NCBI GenBank assembly: GCA_022826155.1
Contig: JAJDVL010000003.1
Location: 1-51,273, forward strand
Direction: 5' to 3'
Length of the DNA stretch: 51,273 bases
Source of the DNA: Prochlorococcaceae cyanobacterium jk18x22bins.40
GTDB taxonomy: Bacteria > Cyanobacteriota > Cyanobacteriia > PCC-6307 > Cyanobiaceae
The position numbers and the translations under genes are program-made. Shown here piece by piece: positions 17,104-25,348 of this stretch. The notes below the pieces were generated by a model. The model worked only from the letters and a program-made list of their open reading frames with translations. It was not told where the DNA came from and did no database searches. Position 1 is the first letter of the stretch. Every line of letters starts with the position of its first letter.

Positions 17104-18069
17104 ATGAAGGTCCTGATTGTCGGCGCCACCGGAACCCTGGGCCGTCAGGTGGTACGCAGGTGTCTCGATCAGGGGCACGACGTGCGTTGCCTGGTGCGGA
17201 TTCCCCGCAAGGCGGGATTTTTGCAAGAGTGGGGCGGGGAGTTGGTCCAGGGGGATCTGCTCCAGGCCGACAGCCTGGATCGTGCCCTGGAAGGCTGTGA
17301 AGCGGTGATTGACGCGGCCACGACCCGGGTGGATTCCGAGCAGAGCGTCTACGCCGTGGACTGGGACGGCAAGCTGAACCTGTTCCGCCGCATGGAAGCG
17401 GCCGGTATTCAACGGCTGGTGTTTCATTCCATTCTCAAGGCAAGCGAGCATCGCGCCGTGCCCTTGATGGACATCAAATTCTGCACCGAAGACCTGCTAC
17501 GTCGTTCCGACTTCCAGGCCACCATCCTTCAGGTGGCCGGCTTCATGCAGGGACTCATCGGCCAGTTTGCCATCCCCGTGCTGGACCGCCAAAACGTCTG
17601 GGTCAGCGGCAGCAGTAGTAGCACCATTGCCTACATGAACACCCAGGACGTGGCCCGCTTTTGCGTGGCGGCGCTGGAGCGGCCCGGGACCATTGGGGAC
17701 AGCTTCCCCACAGTGGGCCCCAAAGCCTGGACCAGCACCGAGGTGATCCAGCTTTGTGAAGCGCTCACCCAAAAGGAGGCGCGGGTGCTCAAGGTTTCGC
17801 CGTTCATCATCAAGGTCTTACGCAGTTTAGTCTCCACGTTTGAAGCGGGGCTCAACGTGGACGACCGCCTGGCTTTTGCGGAGGTGGGCAGCGGCGGCGC
17901 CTGTCTGGACGCCCCGATGGAGGAGAGCTACCGTGCCTTTGGCCTGGATCCAGCCGACACCACAACCCTGGAAACCTACTTGAAGGAATATTACGACACC
18001 ATTATTCGGCGCCTTCGGCACATGCAGGCAGATCTGAGCAAAGAAGACCGTAAGCGTCTCCCCTTCTGA
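17104..18069 (+). CDS. ycf39: Ycf39-like NAD(P)-binding photosystem II assembly factor
   Basis: 321-residue atypical short-chain dehydrogenase of the NmrA/Ycf39 family; Ycf39 with Hlip proteins helps deliver chlorophyll to new D1 during PSII assembly. The N-terminal Rossmann motif is MKVLIVGATGTLGRQVVRRC. Family stretches are DWDGKLNLFRRMEAAGIQRL, VFHSILKASEHRAVPLMDIK and LEGCEAVIDAATTRVDSE. The length is typical. It follows petM by 79 bp in the same orientation. Confidence 0.92.
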   Translation: MKVLIVGATGTLGRQVVRRCLDQGHDVRCLVRIPRKAGFLQEWGGELVQGDLLQADSLDRALEGCEAVIDAATTRVDSEQSVYAVDWDGKLNLFRRMEAAGIQRLVFHSILKASEHRAVPLMDIKFCTEDLLRRSDFQATILQVAGFMQGLIGQFAIPVLDRQNVWVSGSSSSTIAYMNTQDVARFCVAALERPGTIGDSFPTVGPKAWTSTEVIQLCEALTQKEARVLKVSPFIIKVLRSLVSTFEAGLNVDDRLAFAEVGSGGACLDAPMEESYRAFGLDPADTTTLETYLKEYYDTIIRRLRHMQADLSKEDRKRLPF

Positions 18070-18114
18070 AGCTACGGCGGTCAATACCCATAATGATCCA
18101 CAGTCCGCCCGCGA

Positions 18115-18885
18115 TCAATTGTCGGAAGAGTGGTGAATGCGCTTGATGTCCTCCTGGCTGCCCATCACCACAAGCACGTCATTGGGGCTGAGGATCATGG
18201 AGGCTGGTGGATTGACCCGCAGATCCCCCTGACTACCGGCGGCCAGCACGCTCACCCCATAGTCCTTCCGCAGGTTGATGTCCCGCAAGGACCGTTGAAT
18301 AAACTCCTTGGGCACCTGGACTTCTTCGATGCTGTTTTTGCTGTCCAGTTGCAGACGATCCAGCAGGCTGGGGCGCACAAGCTGCTCACCCAGTTGCCTC
18401 CCCTGCTCCCGTGAGGGGAAGGTCACCTTATCGGCGCCAACCGCTTTCAGCATCCGTTCATGGAGGACACTGCTGGCCCGGGAGCACACCATCTTCACCC
18501 CGGACGACGTGCCGTGTTTGGCGATGTAGGTGGTGGTGAGACTCGCCTCCAGGGGTTCCCCCAGCGCCACCACAAAGGTGTCCACGTCCAACGCGCCTGC
18601 CTCCTTGAGTTCCTCCTCCACCGTGGAGTCCACGCTCACGGTGACAGCACTTTTGAAGCGATCGTCCCGCCGCAAGAGCATCTCCACCAGGTGAGCGTCC
18701 TTGTCGATGGCAATGACGCTCTTCTGAGAGTCAATCAACTCTTGACACACCGCCCGCCCAAAGCGGCCCAAACCCACGACGGCAAAGGTTCTCTGCGGGC
18801 CGACCCTGGGCTTCCACCAGAGCCTGGCGCTGTCACGGCCTGGGGCGTCCCGCCGTGTATCCGGGGATTGGCTTGGTAAGGGCAT
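18115..18885 (-). CDS. ktrA: KtrA-type potassium uptake regulatory (RCK) subunit
   Basis: Cytoplasmic nucleotide-gated RCK/TrkA subunit controlling the KtrB potassium channel, 256 residues. The TrkA-N Rossmann domain starts at about residue 33 with TFAVVGLGRFGRAVCQELID, including the GxGxxG loop and the acidic AIDKD. The TrkA-C domain covers about residues 170-250 (DYGVSVLAAGSQGDLRVNPP, DVLVVMGSQEDIKRIH). The gene begins 15 bp after the ktrB stop, in one operon. Confidence 0.92.
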   Translation of the reverse strand: MPLPSQSPDTRRDAPGRDSARLWWKPRVGPQRTFAVVGLGRFGRAVCQELIDSQKSVIAIDKDAHLVEMLLRRDDRFKSAVTVSVDSTVEEELKEAGALDVDTFVVALGEPLEASLTTTYIAKHGTSSGVKMVCSRASSVLHERMLKAVGADKVTFPSREQGRQLGEQLVRPSLLDRLQLDSKNSIEEVQVPKEFIQRSLRDINLRKDYGVSVLAAGSQGDLRVNPPASMILSPNDVLVVMGSQEDIKRIHHSSDN

Positions 18886-18900
18886 GGGGCCGGGATACGC

Positions 18901-20304
18901 TCAAACAGTGAGTTGTTCACGTGGATAGCGCACAAGCGTGGTCTTGGGGAACGGCTGGACCAGGGCGGAGAACAGGAGGAGGAGTCCCAGACGCCCAACA
19001 AACATGCCCACCATCAACACCAACTGCCCCCAAAAGTTGAGTTCTTCCAGGATACCCACGTCAAACCCCACGGTAGCAAAGGCCGAGATGCAGGTGAACA
19101 GCTTTTCCAGGAAGGTGAACTCCTGGCGCGAACCAACATCAATCAGCAGCACCATGGTGCTGACAAACAGCAGCGAACTCACCACCAACGCCGTGGCCTG
19201 AACCACCAGTTTGGTGTCGATGGTGCGGGAGAGCAGGACAACGTCTTCACGGCGCCGCAGCGTGGAGGCCGTGGCGGCCAGGAGAATGGCCATGGTGGAG
19301 GTTTTCAAGCCCCCGCCGGTACCGCCAGGGCTGGCGCCAATGAACATCAGCAGCATGAGCAGCACCAGACTGGCACCGGACACATGGCCCAGGCCAAGGG
19401 GAACGGTTTGGAAGCCGGCGGTGCGGGCCGCAACCGATTGGAACAGGGCACCCCAGAAGCGCTCAGCGGCAGAGAGGTCCTGGAAGGACACAGGGGCGCC
19501 GTTGATGCTTTCATATACCAACAGGCCCAACCATCCCACCAGGATCAACAACAGGGATGAGAGGAGAACCACCTTGGCTTGAAGATCCAGCCGTCGCCAA
19601 CGCAACGGGAACCAGTTCTTGCGATCCCAGAGCTCGGCATGGACCCGATAGCCCAGACCACCACTGATGATCAAGCCCATCACCACCAGTTGGGCGGGGA
19701 TGTTGGCGACAATGCCCTTCAGGCTGTCGCTCCAGAGGGAGAAGCCGGCGTTGTTGTAAGCGCTGGCGGCGTGGAACAGGCAAAACCAGAGCCGTCGCGG
19801 CAGGGAGGTCTCGCTGGCGGCAAATCCCAACAGAAACAGCAGCAGGGCGCCGGCGGTCATCAGTCCCAGGGCCACCCCGGCGATGTGCCAAAAGGTGCGA
19901 CCCACGCCGCCCACACCAAACTGGTCCAGGATCTTCTCGCCACTGTCCACCCGTCGTCTGAGACGGGCCCCCTGCTGGACAAAGCCCTGCAGGTAGACGG
20001 AGATGGCCATCAAGCCCAAGCCACCGACGAGAATCAGCGCCATCAGGGTCAATTGACCCAAGCCCGTCAGGTCCCGGCCGGGGTCGATGATGGACATCCC
20101 CGTGACGGTGACAGCGGACGTGGCGGTGAACAGGGCCTGCCAGTAGGACATGGGCTGACCATGGGACCAGGGCATCCAGAGCAGGACACTGCCGGCCACA
20201 ATCACCAGCAGACCACAGAGGGCCGTGAACTGGGGCACCGTCAAGCGGGACAGGGCGTCCCTTTGCTGAGCGGCCCAGAGGGGCAACCTGGCGCCCATGG
20301 GCAA
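18901..20304 (-). CDS. ktrB: KtrB/TrkH-family potassium transporter
   Basis: 467-residue membrane subunit of the Ktr (sodium-dependent) potassium uptake system, with about 8-10 hydrophobic helices and repeated pore-type segments. Visible motifs include SAVTVTGMSIID (first P-loop filter region), AASAYNNAGFSLWSDSLKGI, VAARTAGFQTVPLGL, SPGGTGGGLKTSTM and ISAFATVGFDVGI, the four filter Gly positions expected. It precedes ktrA. The annotation NtpJ would be a synonym for this family. Confidence 0.92.
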   Translation of the reverse strand: MPMGARLPLWAAQQRDALSRLTVPQFTALCGLLVIVAGSVLLWMPWSHGQPMSYWQALFTATSAVTVTGMSIIDPGRDLTGLGQLTLMALILVGGLGLMAISVYLQGFVQQGARLRRRVDSGEKILDQFGVGGVGRTFWHIAGVALGLMTAGALLLFLLGFAASETSLPRRLWFCLFHAASAYNNAGFSLWSDSLKGIVANIPAQLVVMGLIISGGLGYRVHAELWDRKNWFPLRWRRLDLQAKVVLLSSLLLILVGWLGLLVYESINGAPVSFQDLSAAERFWGALFQSVAARTAGFQTVPLGLGHVSGASLVLLMLLMFIGASPGGTGGGLKTSTMAILLAATASTLRRREDVVLLSRTIDTKLVVQATALVVSSLLFVSTMVLLIDVGSRQEFTFLEKLFTCISAFATVGFDVGILEELNFWGQLVLMVGMFVGRLGLLLLFSALVQPFPKTTLVRYPREQLTV

Positions 20305-20308
20305 ATGC

Positions 20309-20944
20309 CTACTTGTTGGGCTGGGGTGTCATGCGCAGGTAGGGCTTGATCTCCGTCACACCCTTGCTGAACTTCACCTTGGCGTCCTCCGTGGAAATGG
20401 CGGGCACCACCACGCAGTCGTCACCGTCCTTCCAGTTCACCGGCGTGGCCACGGAATGGTTGTCCGTAAGCTGGAGGGAGTCGATCACCCGGAGAATCTC
20501 GTCGAAGTTGCGGCCCGTGGAGGCGGGGTAGGTGATCTGCAGGCGCAGTTTCCTGGCGGGATCAATGACGAAGACGGAGCGCACCGTCAGGCTGTTGGAG
20601 GCATTGGGGTGAATCATCCCGTAGAGGTCGCTCACCTTCTTGTCCTCGTCCGCAAGGATGGGGTAATCAACCGTGGCGCTCTGGGTCTCGTTGATGTCGC
20701 CGATCCATCCCGTGTGACTTGTGGCCGAGTCCACGCTCAGGGCAATGGTCTTGACGTTGCGCTTGTTCCATTCGGCCCGCAGCTTGGCCACCTCGCCCAA
20801 CTCCGTGGTGCAGACAGGGGTGAAGTCCGCAGGATGGGAAAACAGGACCACCCAACTGTCGCCAGCGAAGTCGTAGAGGTTGATGGGACCCAGTTGGGAA
20901 TTCTGGGTAAAGTCGGGCACGGTGTCGCCAAGCTGGAGAGCCAT
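20309..20944 (-). CDS. Peroxiredoxin, 1-Cys (Prx6) type
   Basis: 211 residues from the ATG at 20944, giving the typical MALQLGDTVPDFTQNSQLGP. The active-site motif is HPADFTPVCTTELGEVAKLR, with the peroxidatic Cys at about 46. There is no second resolving-Cys motif; the only other Cys is in DGDDCVVVPAIS in the C-terminal Prx6-specific region. The protein reduces peroxides and lipid hydroperoxides. It is 4 bp downstream of ktrB's start region in coordinate terms but transcribed before it, so prx-ktrB-ktrA may form a minus-strand operon. Confidence 0.93.
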   Translation of the reverse strand: MALQLGDTVPDFTQNSQLGPINLYDFAGDSWVVLFSHPADFTPVCTTELGEVAKLRAEWNKRNVKTIALSVDSATSHTGWIGDINETQSATVDYPILADEDKKVSDLYGMIHPNASNSLTVRSVFVIDPARKLRLQITYPASTGRNFDEILRVIDSLQLTDNHSVATPVNWKDGDDCVVVPAISTEDAKVKFSKGVTEIKPYLRMTPQPNK

Positions 20945-20986
20945 GGAAGAAACGGGGATTACTAGGTAGTCTCTTTTACACTCCGG

Positions 20987-21016
20987 ACCCGTCCCATGGC
21001 AAGCCGTGGGACGGGT
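20987..21016 (+). terminator. 10-bp perfect hairpin between peroxiredoxin gene and Septu genes
   Basis: acccgtccca and tgggacgggt form a perfect stem with a 10-nt loop. On the plus strand the hairpin runs into TTTT, like an intrinsic terminator, yet no plus-strand gene precedes it. It may terminate a short RNA, insulate the Septu genes, or act as a leader hairpin for the peroxiredoxin on the other strand. Confidence 0.5.
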
Positions 21017-21153
21017 TTTCCAGAATTTCTTTTTGTCTCGCTCTCGGGGGAGGGGCTGGGGGTTTGCGGTTCCAGCCTCCTTCTGGACTTCAAGGTAACT
21101 TGGTCGTCCATGGGATGATTCTGCCGAGCACCCTCGCTGAGGGGACAAAACCC

Positions 21154-22458
21154 ATGCGCATCGATCGGCTCACCGTCTCGAACTTCAGGAGATTCGAGAA
21201 CAGTACCTTCGAGCTTCACCCCCGGTTCACGCTGCTGGTGGGTGACAACGGCGCCGGTAAGACGGCGATTCTCGACGCGCTCCGGGTTGGCATGGGCGCC
21301 TATTTGCTGGGGATCCCTGATTCACAAGTCCCCTCAATCAGACGGGAGTGTGTGCGGCTGGAGACCCGGCAAGGCGGAGAGTTCTCCACCTTTGAACCCG
21401 CTACCCCGTGTGTGGTCCGTTGCGAGGGGCGGGTGCATGGCCGGGATCTGTGTTGGTCCCGGGAGTTGGCCTCGGTCCGTGGACGAACCAATCGCGTTGG
21501 CGCACGGGCGCTTGTGCAGTGTGTTGACAAGCACGTTCAGGAAGACAAGCAGGCGATGAAAGACAAGCGGGCCATGAGCTTCCCCCTGATTGCCTCCTAT
21601 GGCACCGGTCGTCTCTGGATCAAACCGCGGGAAACGAAGCGTGGGCGCTCTGCGGCCCGCCAGCCGCTCGGCAAGGCATCACGGTTTGCAGCCTATCGGG
21701 ACTGTCTCGAACCGACGGTGTCGTCGGTATTTCTGCGCAGTTGGATCAAGAAGATGGCGCTGATCGCTCAGGACAAGCAGCCGCTCCAGAGCCTTGACGT
21801 GGTCTATGGGGCTGTTGTGGGCTGCGTCGAGGGTGCGGAGCGGGTAGCGTACGACTTTGGTGTTGACGACATCGTGCTGGAGTTCAAGGATGGACAGCGT
21901 TTTCCGTTCGGGCTGCTGAGCGACGGACAGAGAAGCATGATGGCGCTCGCTGCCGATATCGCGTTGCGTTGTGTTCAACTGAACCCCCATCTGGCGGGGC
22001 AGGCGCCGAGCGAGACCGAAGGCGTGGTGCTGATTGATGAGCTGGACCTCCACTTGCACCCCAACTGGCAGCGCCGCGTCGTGAGCGACCTCATCTCCCT
22101 CTTCCCCAAATTGCAGTTTGTCACAACGACCCACTCGCCGTTCATCGTTCAGTCGCTTGACGGGCAAGGCTTGATCAACCTCGATGAAAGGAGCGTTCTT
22201 GAAGAGCGAAAGGAGCTGTACAGTATCGAAGACCTTGCTGAAGAGACCATGGGTGTGGATATGCCGCAGCGCAGCAAGCGGTTTGTGGAAATGGAGAAGA
22301 AGGCGCGAGACTATTACAAACTTCTTGACAAATACAAGAACGAACATCATCCTGACGTGGCAAAGACAAAGGCGGAGTTGGATAAGATTGAGGCCGATTT
22401 CTCTGACGATCCGGCATACACCGCTTTCTTGAAACTGCATCGTTACGCGGCGGGATAA
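21154..22458 (+). CDS. ptuA: Septu-like defence ATPase (PtuA type)
   Basis: 434 residues from the ATG at 21154, chosen for MRIDRLTVSNFRRFENSTF, the standard start of RecF/SMC-like ATPases, with a purine-rich gaggggac upstream. Walker A is VGDNGAGKTAIL near residue 35. The ABC-type signature is FGLLSDGQRSMMALAAD, Walker B is GVVLIDELDLHLHPNWQRR, and the switch His region is VTTTHSPFIVQSL. The C-terminus is a Lys/Glu-rich helical stretch. Paired 4 bp upstream of an HNH nuclease gene, this is the layout of the Septu anti-phage system, where PtuA assembles and controls PtuB. No retron reverse transcriptase is nearby. Confidence 0.82.
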   Translation: MRIDRLTVSNFRRFENSTFELHPRFTLLVGDNGAGKTAILDALRVGMGAYLLGIPDSQVPSIRRECVRLETRQGGEFSTFEPATPCVVRCEGRVHGRDLCWSRELASVRGRTNRVGARALVQCVDKHVQEDKQAMKDKRAMSFPLIASYGTGRLWIKPRETKRGRSAARQPLGKASRFAAYRDCLEPTVSSVFLRSWIKKMALIAQDKQPLQSLDVVYGAVVGCVEGAERVAYDFGVDDIVLEFKDGQRFPFGLLSDGQRSMMALAADIALRCVQLNPHLAGQAPSETEGVVLIDELDLHLHPNWQRRVVSDLISLFPKLQFVTTTHSPFIVQSLDGQGLINLDERSVLEERKELYSIEDLAEETMGVDMPQRSKRFVEMEKKARDYYKLLDKYKNEHHPDVAKTKAELDKIEADFSDDPAYTAFLKLHRYAAG

Positions 22459-22462
22459 GACG

Positions 22463-23092
22463 ATGCGATCAGTCAACCGTGGCCCGCGGCCCACTGGCAA
22501 CGACGGGCACCCGATCTCCTTTCTGGAATACGGGGACGCGAAAGCCCCTCTCATCCAAAGGATTGGTGAGTATTGCAGCTATTGTGAGCGCACTGGAGAT
22601 CTCCATGTGGAGCACGTGATTCCAAGGTCGATCGCAAGAGACCTTGAAACGAAGTGGTCCAATCTCCTGCTTGGGTGCGTCAACTGCAACGGCTGCAAGT
22701 CGAACAGAAATCACTCGCGTGACTGCTATCTCTGGCCGGATCGCGACAATACGTTCGGCGCTTTTGTGTATCAGTCGAGCGGAGACATTTTCGTGAACGA
22801 GACCCTGGTGGAGGAGGAGCGTAGCAAGGCGTCGGCGTTGTTTGACCTCGTGAGGCTTGGCAGGCGAGAGACGCGCACGGACAAGCGTCATCGCAAGAGA
22901 CGCCAGGCATGGAACAAGGCAATCCAAGCTCGAGATCGGGGCCGCAGGAACAACTCAAGCGATTGGAGAGATTGGGCGGTCGACGTCGCCCTGGGAACTG
23001 GATTCTTCAGCGTCTGGATGGCAGTTTTTCATGACGATGAGGATATGCGCCAAAGGTTGACGGAGGCGTTTCCGGGAACCCGGCCGGGATAG
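22463..23092 (+). CDS. ptuB: Septu-like HNH nuclease (PtuB type)
   Basis: 209-residue HNH endonuclease. The zinc-knuckle and catalytic core lie at about residues 38-85: IGEYCSYCERTG, then HVEHVIPRS with the His-Glu-His, then LLLGCVNCNGCKSNRN. The Cys pairs flank the HNH as in the PtuB/TIGR02646-like group. Its start is 4 bp after the ptuA stop, indicating coupled expression. In known Septu systems the nuclease degrades nucleic acid once the ATPase senses infection. The C-terminal 80 residues are Arg-rich and I do not recognise a further domain. Confidence 0.82.
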   Translation: MRSVNRGPRPTGNDGHPISFLEYGDAKAPLIQRIGEYCSYCERTGDLHVEHVIPRSIARDLETKWSNLLLGCVNCNGCKSNRNHSRDCYLWPDRDNTFGAFVYQSSGDIFVNETLVEEERSKASALFDLVRLGRRETRTDKRHRKRRQAWNKAIQARDRGRRNNSSDWRDWAVDVALGTGFFSVWMAVFHDDEDMRQRLTEAFPGTRPG

Positions 23093-23141
23093 GGAGTCTT
23101 CGCCTCCGAACGCAGCATCGTCAGTTTTCTTCCAGCACCCC

Positions 23142-23335
23142 CCATGGTGAGGACCTACAAGCAGCATTGCCGACCCGACTGGATCTGCTTCTGGTCTAAT
23201 CTGATTCGACAAGGGGTTTCATTCGTCCGTCAGGTGAACCTTCATAACGGGCAGCGCTGGATCTCAAGAGCTTCGCTGTAGTGCTTGGCACCATTGTCAA
23301 TCTTTCCGTCCCATGGCTATTGCCTTGGCCACAAT
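23142..23335 (+). repeat. Left copy of duplicated heme oxygenase leader, including a stub of ho1 codons
   Basis: About 194 bp matching 24447-24645 at roughly 80-85% identity by eye. Shared blocks include gcagcattgccg, caggtgaaccttcataac, ggcagcgctggat and accattgtcaat. The copy includes an ATG at 23313 followed by codons for MAIALAT, identical to the first seven residues of ho1. Similarity ends abruptly at 23335 (ccacaat). It is an orphan ho1 start lying 16 bp from the GIY-YIG stop codon. Confidence 0.9.
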
Positions 23336-23351
23336 AATTCTGCCGTCTGGC

Positions 23352-24125
23352 TCATGGGCTCAGTCTGTGTATTGCTTGCATGGCTTTTTGCTTCGCGAGG
23401 TTGGGACTTTCTTTTTGGAGGTACTCGACCGCTTCCAAATCATCTCCCCGCTTTCTATTCTGCCTCGGCTCAAGTGCCTCAATCAGTATCGCCTCAATGC
23501 TAGCAATCATCCTATCTGAATCATAGCGATCTTGGAGTTTACCCAGCTCTCCGTTTTCGTACACAGGAAGAAAGCCGAACCAGGAAAACCGATCCCATCG
23601 AACTGAAAGGCGATCTTTTGTATGCTCATAAAGCCTTCCACCGAGGGTTGAGTTGCATGTCTTCGCCCTTCCCACATAGACCACTTCCCTTCCATCGTAG
23701 AGCAGGTAAAGGCCAATCTGTTGACTAAAATTCACTAGGTCGGCTTCTCCTCGTTGCACTCCGAGTAGCTTTAGATTTGTGTGACTGATCCATTCGACTT
23801 CCTCCCTTCTCCAGAACATGCCAAAGGAAGAAACAATGGAATCTTCTTCTCCGTCTTTCTCCAAAAGTAAACTTTGATCGATCTGATCTTTCTGTTCAAA
23901 ATCTTTAATCTTGTTTTTCAAAGCAAAGGTTGGTCTTCTAACTTTTACGTACTTGTTTCCTGTATTATGAAGCACCTTGCTGACAGTGGCGTGAGGAGTA
24001 GCACCAAGATTGGTACGCAAGCCTCCTGAAATGATTCTATCTGTAATGTCTGTATAATGAAGTGGCTCAGGTGATTCTCTCAGAATCTGTTCGATTGCAC
24101 GATCCCAGGTCAGTTCGCCTTCCAT
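23352..24125 (-). CDS. HARE-HTH / GIY-YIG nuclease domain protein
   Basis: 257-residue AT-rich gene unlike its GC-rich surroundings. The N-terminal domain (about residues 1-75) resembles the HARE-HTH (HB1/ASXL) DNA-binding winged helix found in restriction-type enzymes: WDRAIEQILRESPEPLHYTD and HATVSKVLHNTGNKYVKVRR. A GIY-YIG-type core follows at about residues 135-220, with IGLYLLYDGREVVYVGRAKT as the GIY...YVG motif, then LGGRLYEHTKDR (catalytic Arg region) and a Glu in IASIEAILIEAL. It lies beside the Septu pair on the opposite strand, between the two ho1-leader repeats. A role in DNA restriction is inferred. Confidence 0.8.
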   Translation of the reverse strand: MEGELTWDRAIEQILRESPEPLHYTDITDRIISGGLRTNLGATPHATVSKVLHNTGNKYVKVRRPTFALKNKIKDFEQKDQIDQSLLLEKDGEEDSIVSSFGMFWRREEVEWISHTNLKLLGVQRGEADLVNFSQQIGLYLLYDGREVVYVGRAKTCNSTLGGRLYEHTKDRLSVRWDRFSWFGFLPVYENGELGKLQDRYDSDRMIASIEAILIEALEPRQNRKRGDDLEAVEYLQKESPNLAKQKAMQAIHRLSP

Positions 24126-24446
24126 TGGTTCTCAGGTCACACAATTCCATCCTCATCTGAAATTGAATTAGCTGTCAAGGTAGAAACCTGAATAAAAACC
24201 AAAGTCATGGTAGGGACCAGCCTCAACTCCATCCAATACGGCAAACGCCCCCTTTCGGGCCAGCGAGTTCAAGAGGAGAGGGCCTTGGCCATGGGGATTT
24301 GCGGTGGCGGGCATCGCTCGGGAGCACCAGATTGGGCATTGCCTGCCTCGCCGGGACCTTTGGAGCACTGGTGGGAGGCAGGGCACCAGCCCCTGCCCAG
24401 CCTGCCGGCGGTGGACCTGAACGGGACCAGCCCCCCCCAGCAACTC
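24126..24446. other. 321-bp interval upstream of GIY-YIG gene without recognisable gene
   Basis: The first ~60 bp are AT-rich and probably hold the GIY-YIG promoter. The rest is GC-rich like the host chromosome. Open frames on both strands show no family similarity I recognise. It ends where the right ho1-leader repeat begins. Confidence 0.5.
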
Positions 24447-24645
24447 CCCATGGGAAGCACCTACACAAGAGCAGCATTGCCGGTCCGATTGGATCCGCTT
24501 CCGGTGTGATCCGATCCAACAAAGCGTTTCATCCGTTCGCCAGGTGAACCTTCATAACTGGCAGCGCTGGATGTCAAAACCGTCCCTGTAGCCTTGGGCA
24601 CCATTGTCAATTTTTCCGTCCCATGGCGATTGCCCTGGCCACAAT
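24447..24645 (+). repeat. Right copy of ho1 leader repeat, continuing into intact ho1
   Basis: About 199 bp matching 23142-23335 with scattered substitutions and a few small indels. This copy contains the real ho1 leader, the ATG at 24623 and the first seven codons. Similarity to the left copy stops inside codon 8 (after ccacaat), where ho1 continues normally. The two copies are in direct orientation, 1.1 kb apart. Confidence 0.9.
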
Positions 24646-25348
24646 GCTCAAGGAGGGGACCAAGAAGTCCCACACCATGGCCGAGAACACCGGCTTTGTG
24701 AGTTGCTTCCTCAAGGGGGTGGTGGAAAAGGCCAGCTACCGCAAGCTGGTGAGTGATCTCTACTTCGTCTACGAGGCCATGGAAGAGGAGATGGCCAAGC
24801 TCAAGAACCATCCTGTGGTGGGTCCCATCGTGTTTGACGAGTTGAACCGGAAACAAAGCCTGGCCCAGGACCTGACCTACTACTACGGCGAGACCTGGGC
24901 CAGCCAGGTGCAGCCCTCGGCATCGGCCAAGACCTATGTGGAGCGCATCCACCAAGTGGCCTCCCAGGAACCGGAATTGCTGGTGGCCCATGCCTACACC
25001 CGCTACATGGGGGACCTCTCCGGCGGGCAGATTCTCAAGACCATCGCCCAGAAGGCCCTGAACCTGGGGGACCGGGACGGGGTCAATTTCTACAACTTCG
25101 ACACCGTTGCCGACGAGAAGGCGTTCAAGGCCATGTATCGGGCCAGAATGGATAGCCTGCCCATTGATCAGGCCACGGCGGAGCGCATCGTGGAGGAGGC
25201 CAACCATGCCTTCGGCCTCAACATGCACGTGTTCAAGGAGCTGGAAGGCAACCTGGTCCTGGCCATCGGCAAAACCCTTTTCGGCTTCCTCACCCGCCGC
25301 CAGCGGGCCGGCAGCACGGAAGGAGGAGCCACCGCCACGGCAGCTTGA
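24623..25348 (+). CDS. ho1: Heme oxygenase
   Basis: Opens heme to biliverdin IX-alpha, the precursor of phycobilins. 241 residues; MAIALATMLKEGTKKSHTMA carries the proximal heme His at about residue 17. Also visible are GFVSCFLKGVVEKASYRKLV, HAYTRYMGDLSGGQILKTIA (distal helix GDLSGGQ) and the C-terminal NHAFGLNMHVFKELEG. The length is typical for cyanobacterial HO1. It supplies chromophore precursor for the phycoerythrin encoded at the start of the window. Its leader and first seven codons are duplicated upstream. Confidence 0.95.
   Translation: MAIALATMLKEGTKKSHTMAENTGFVSCFLKGVVEKASYRKLVSDLYFVYEAMEEEMAKLKNHPVVGPIVFDELNRKQSLAQDLTYYYGETWASQVQPSASAKTYVERIHQVASQEPELLVAHAYTRYMGDLSGGQILKTIAQKALNLGDRDGVNFYNFDTVADEKAFKAMYRARMDSLPIDQATAERIVEEANHAFGLNMHVFKELEGNLVLAIGKTLFGFLTRRQRAGSTEGGATATAA

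Noticed and set aside
21154..23092. Retron with PtuAB-type effector
   Set aside because: No reverse transcriptase gene or msr/msd-like inverted repeat sits next to the ATPase and HNH genes.
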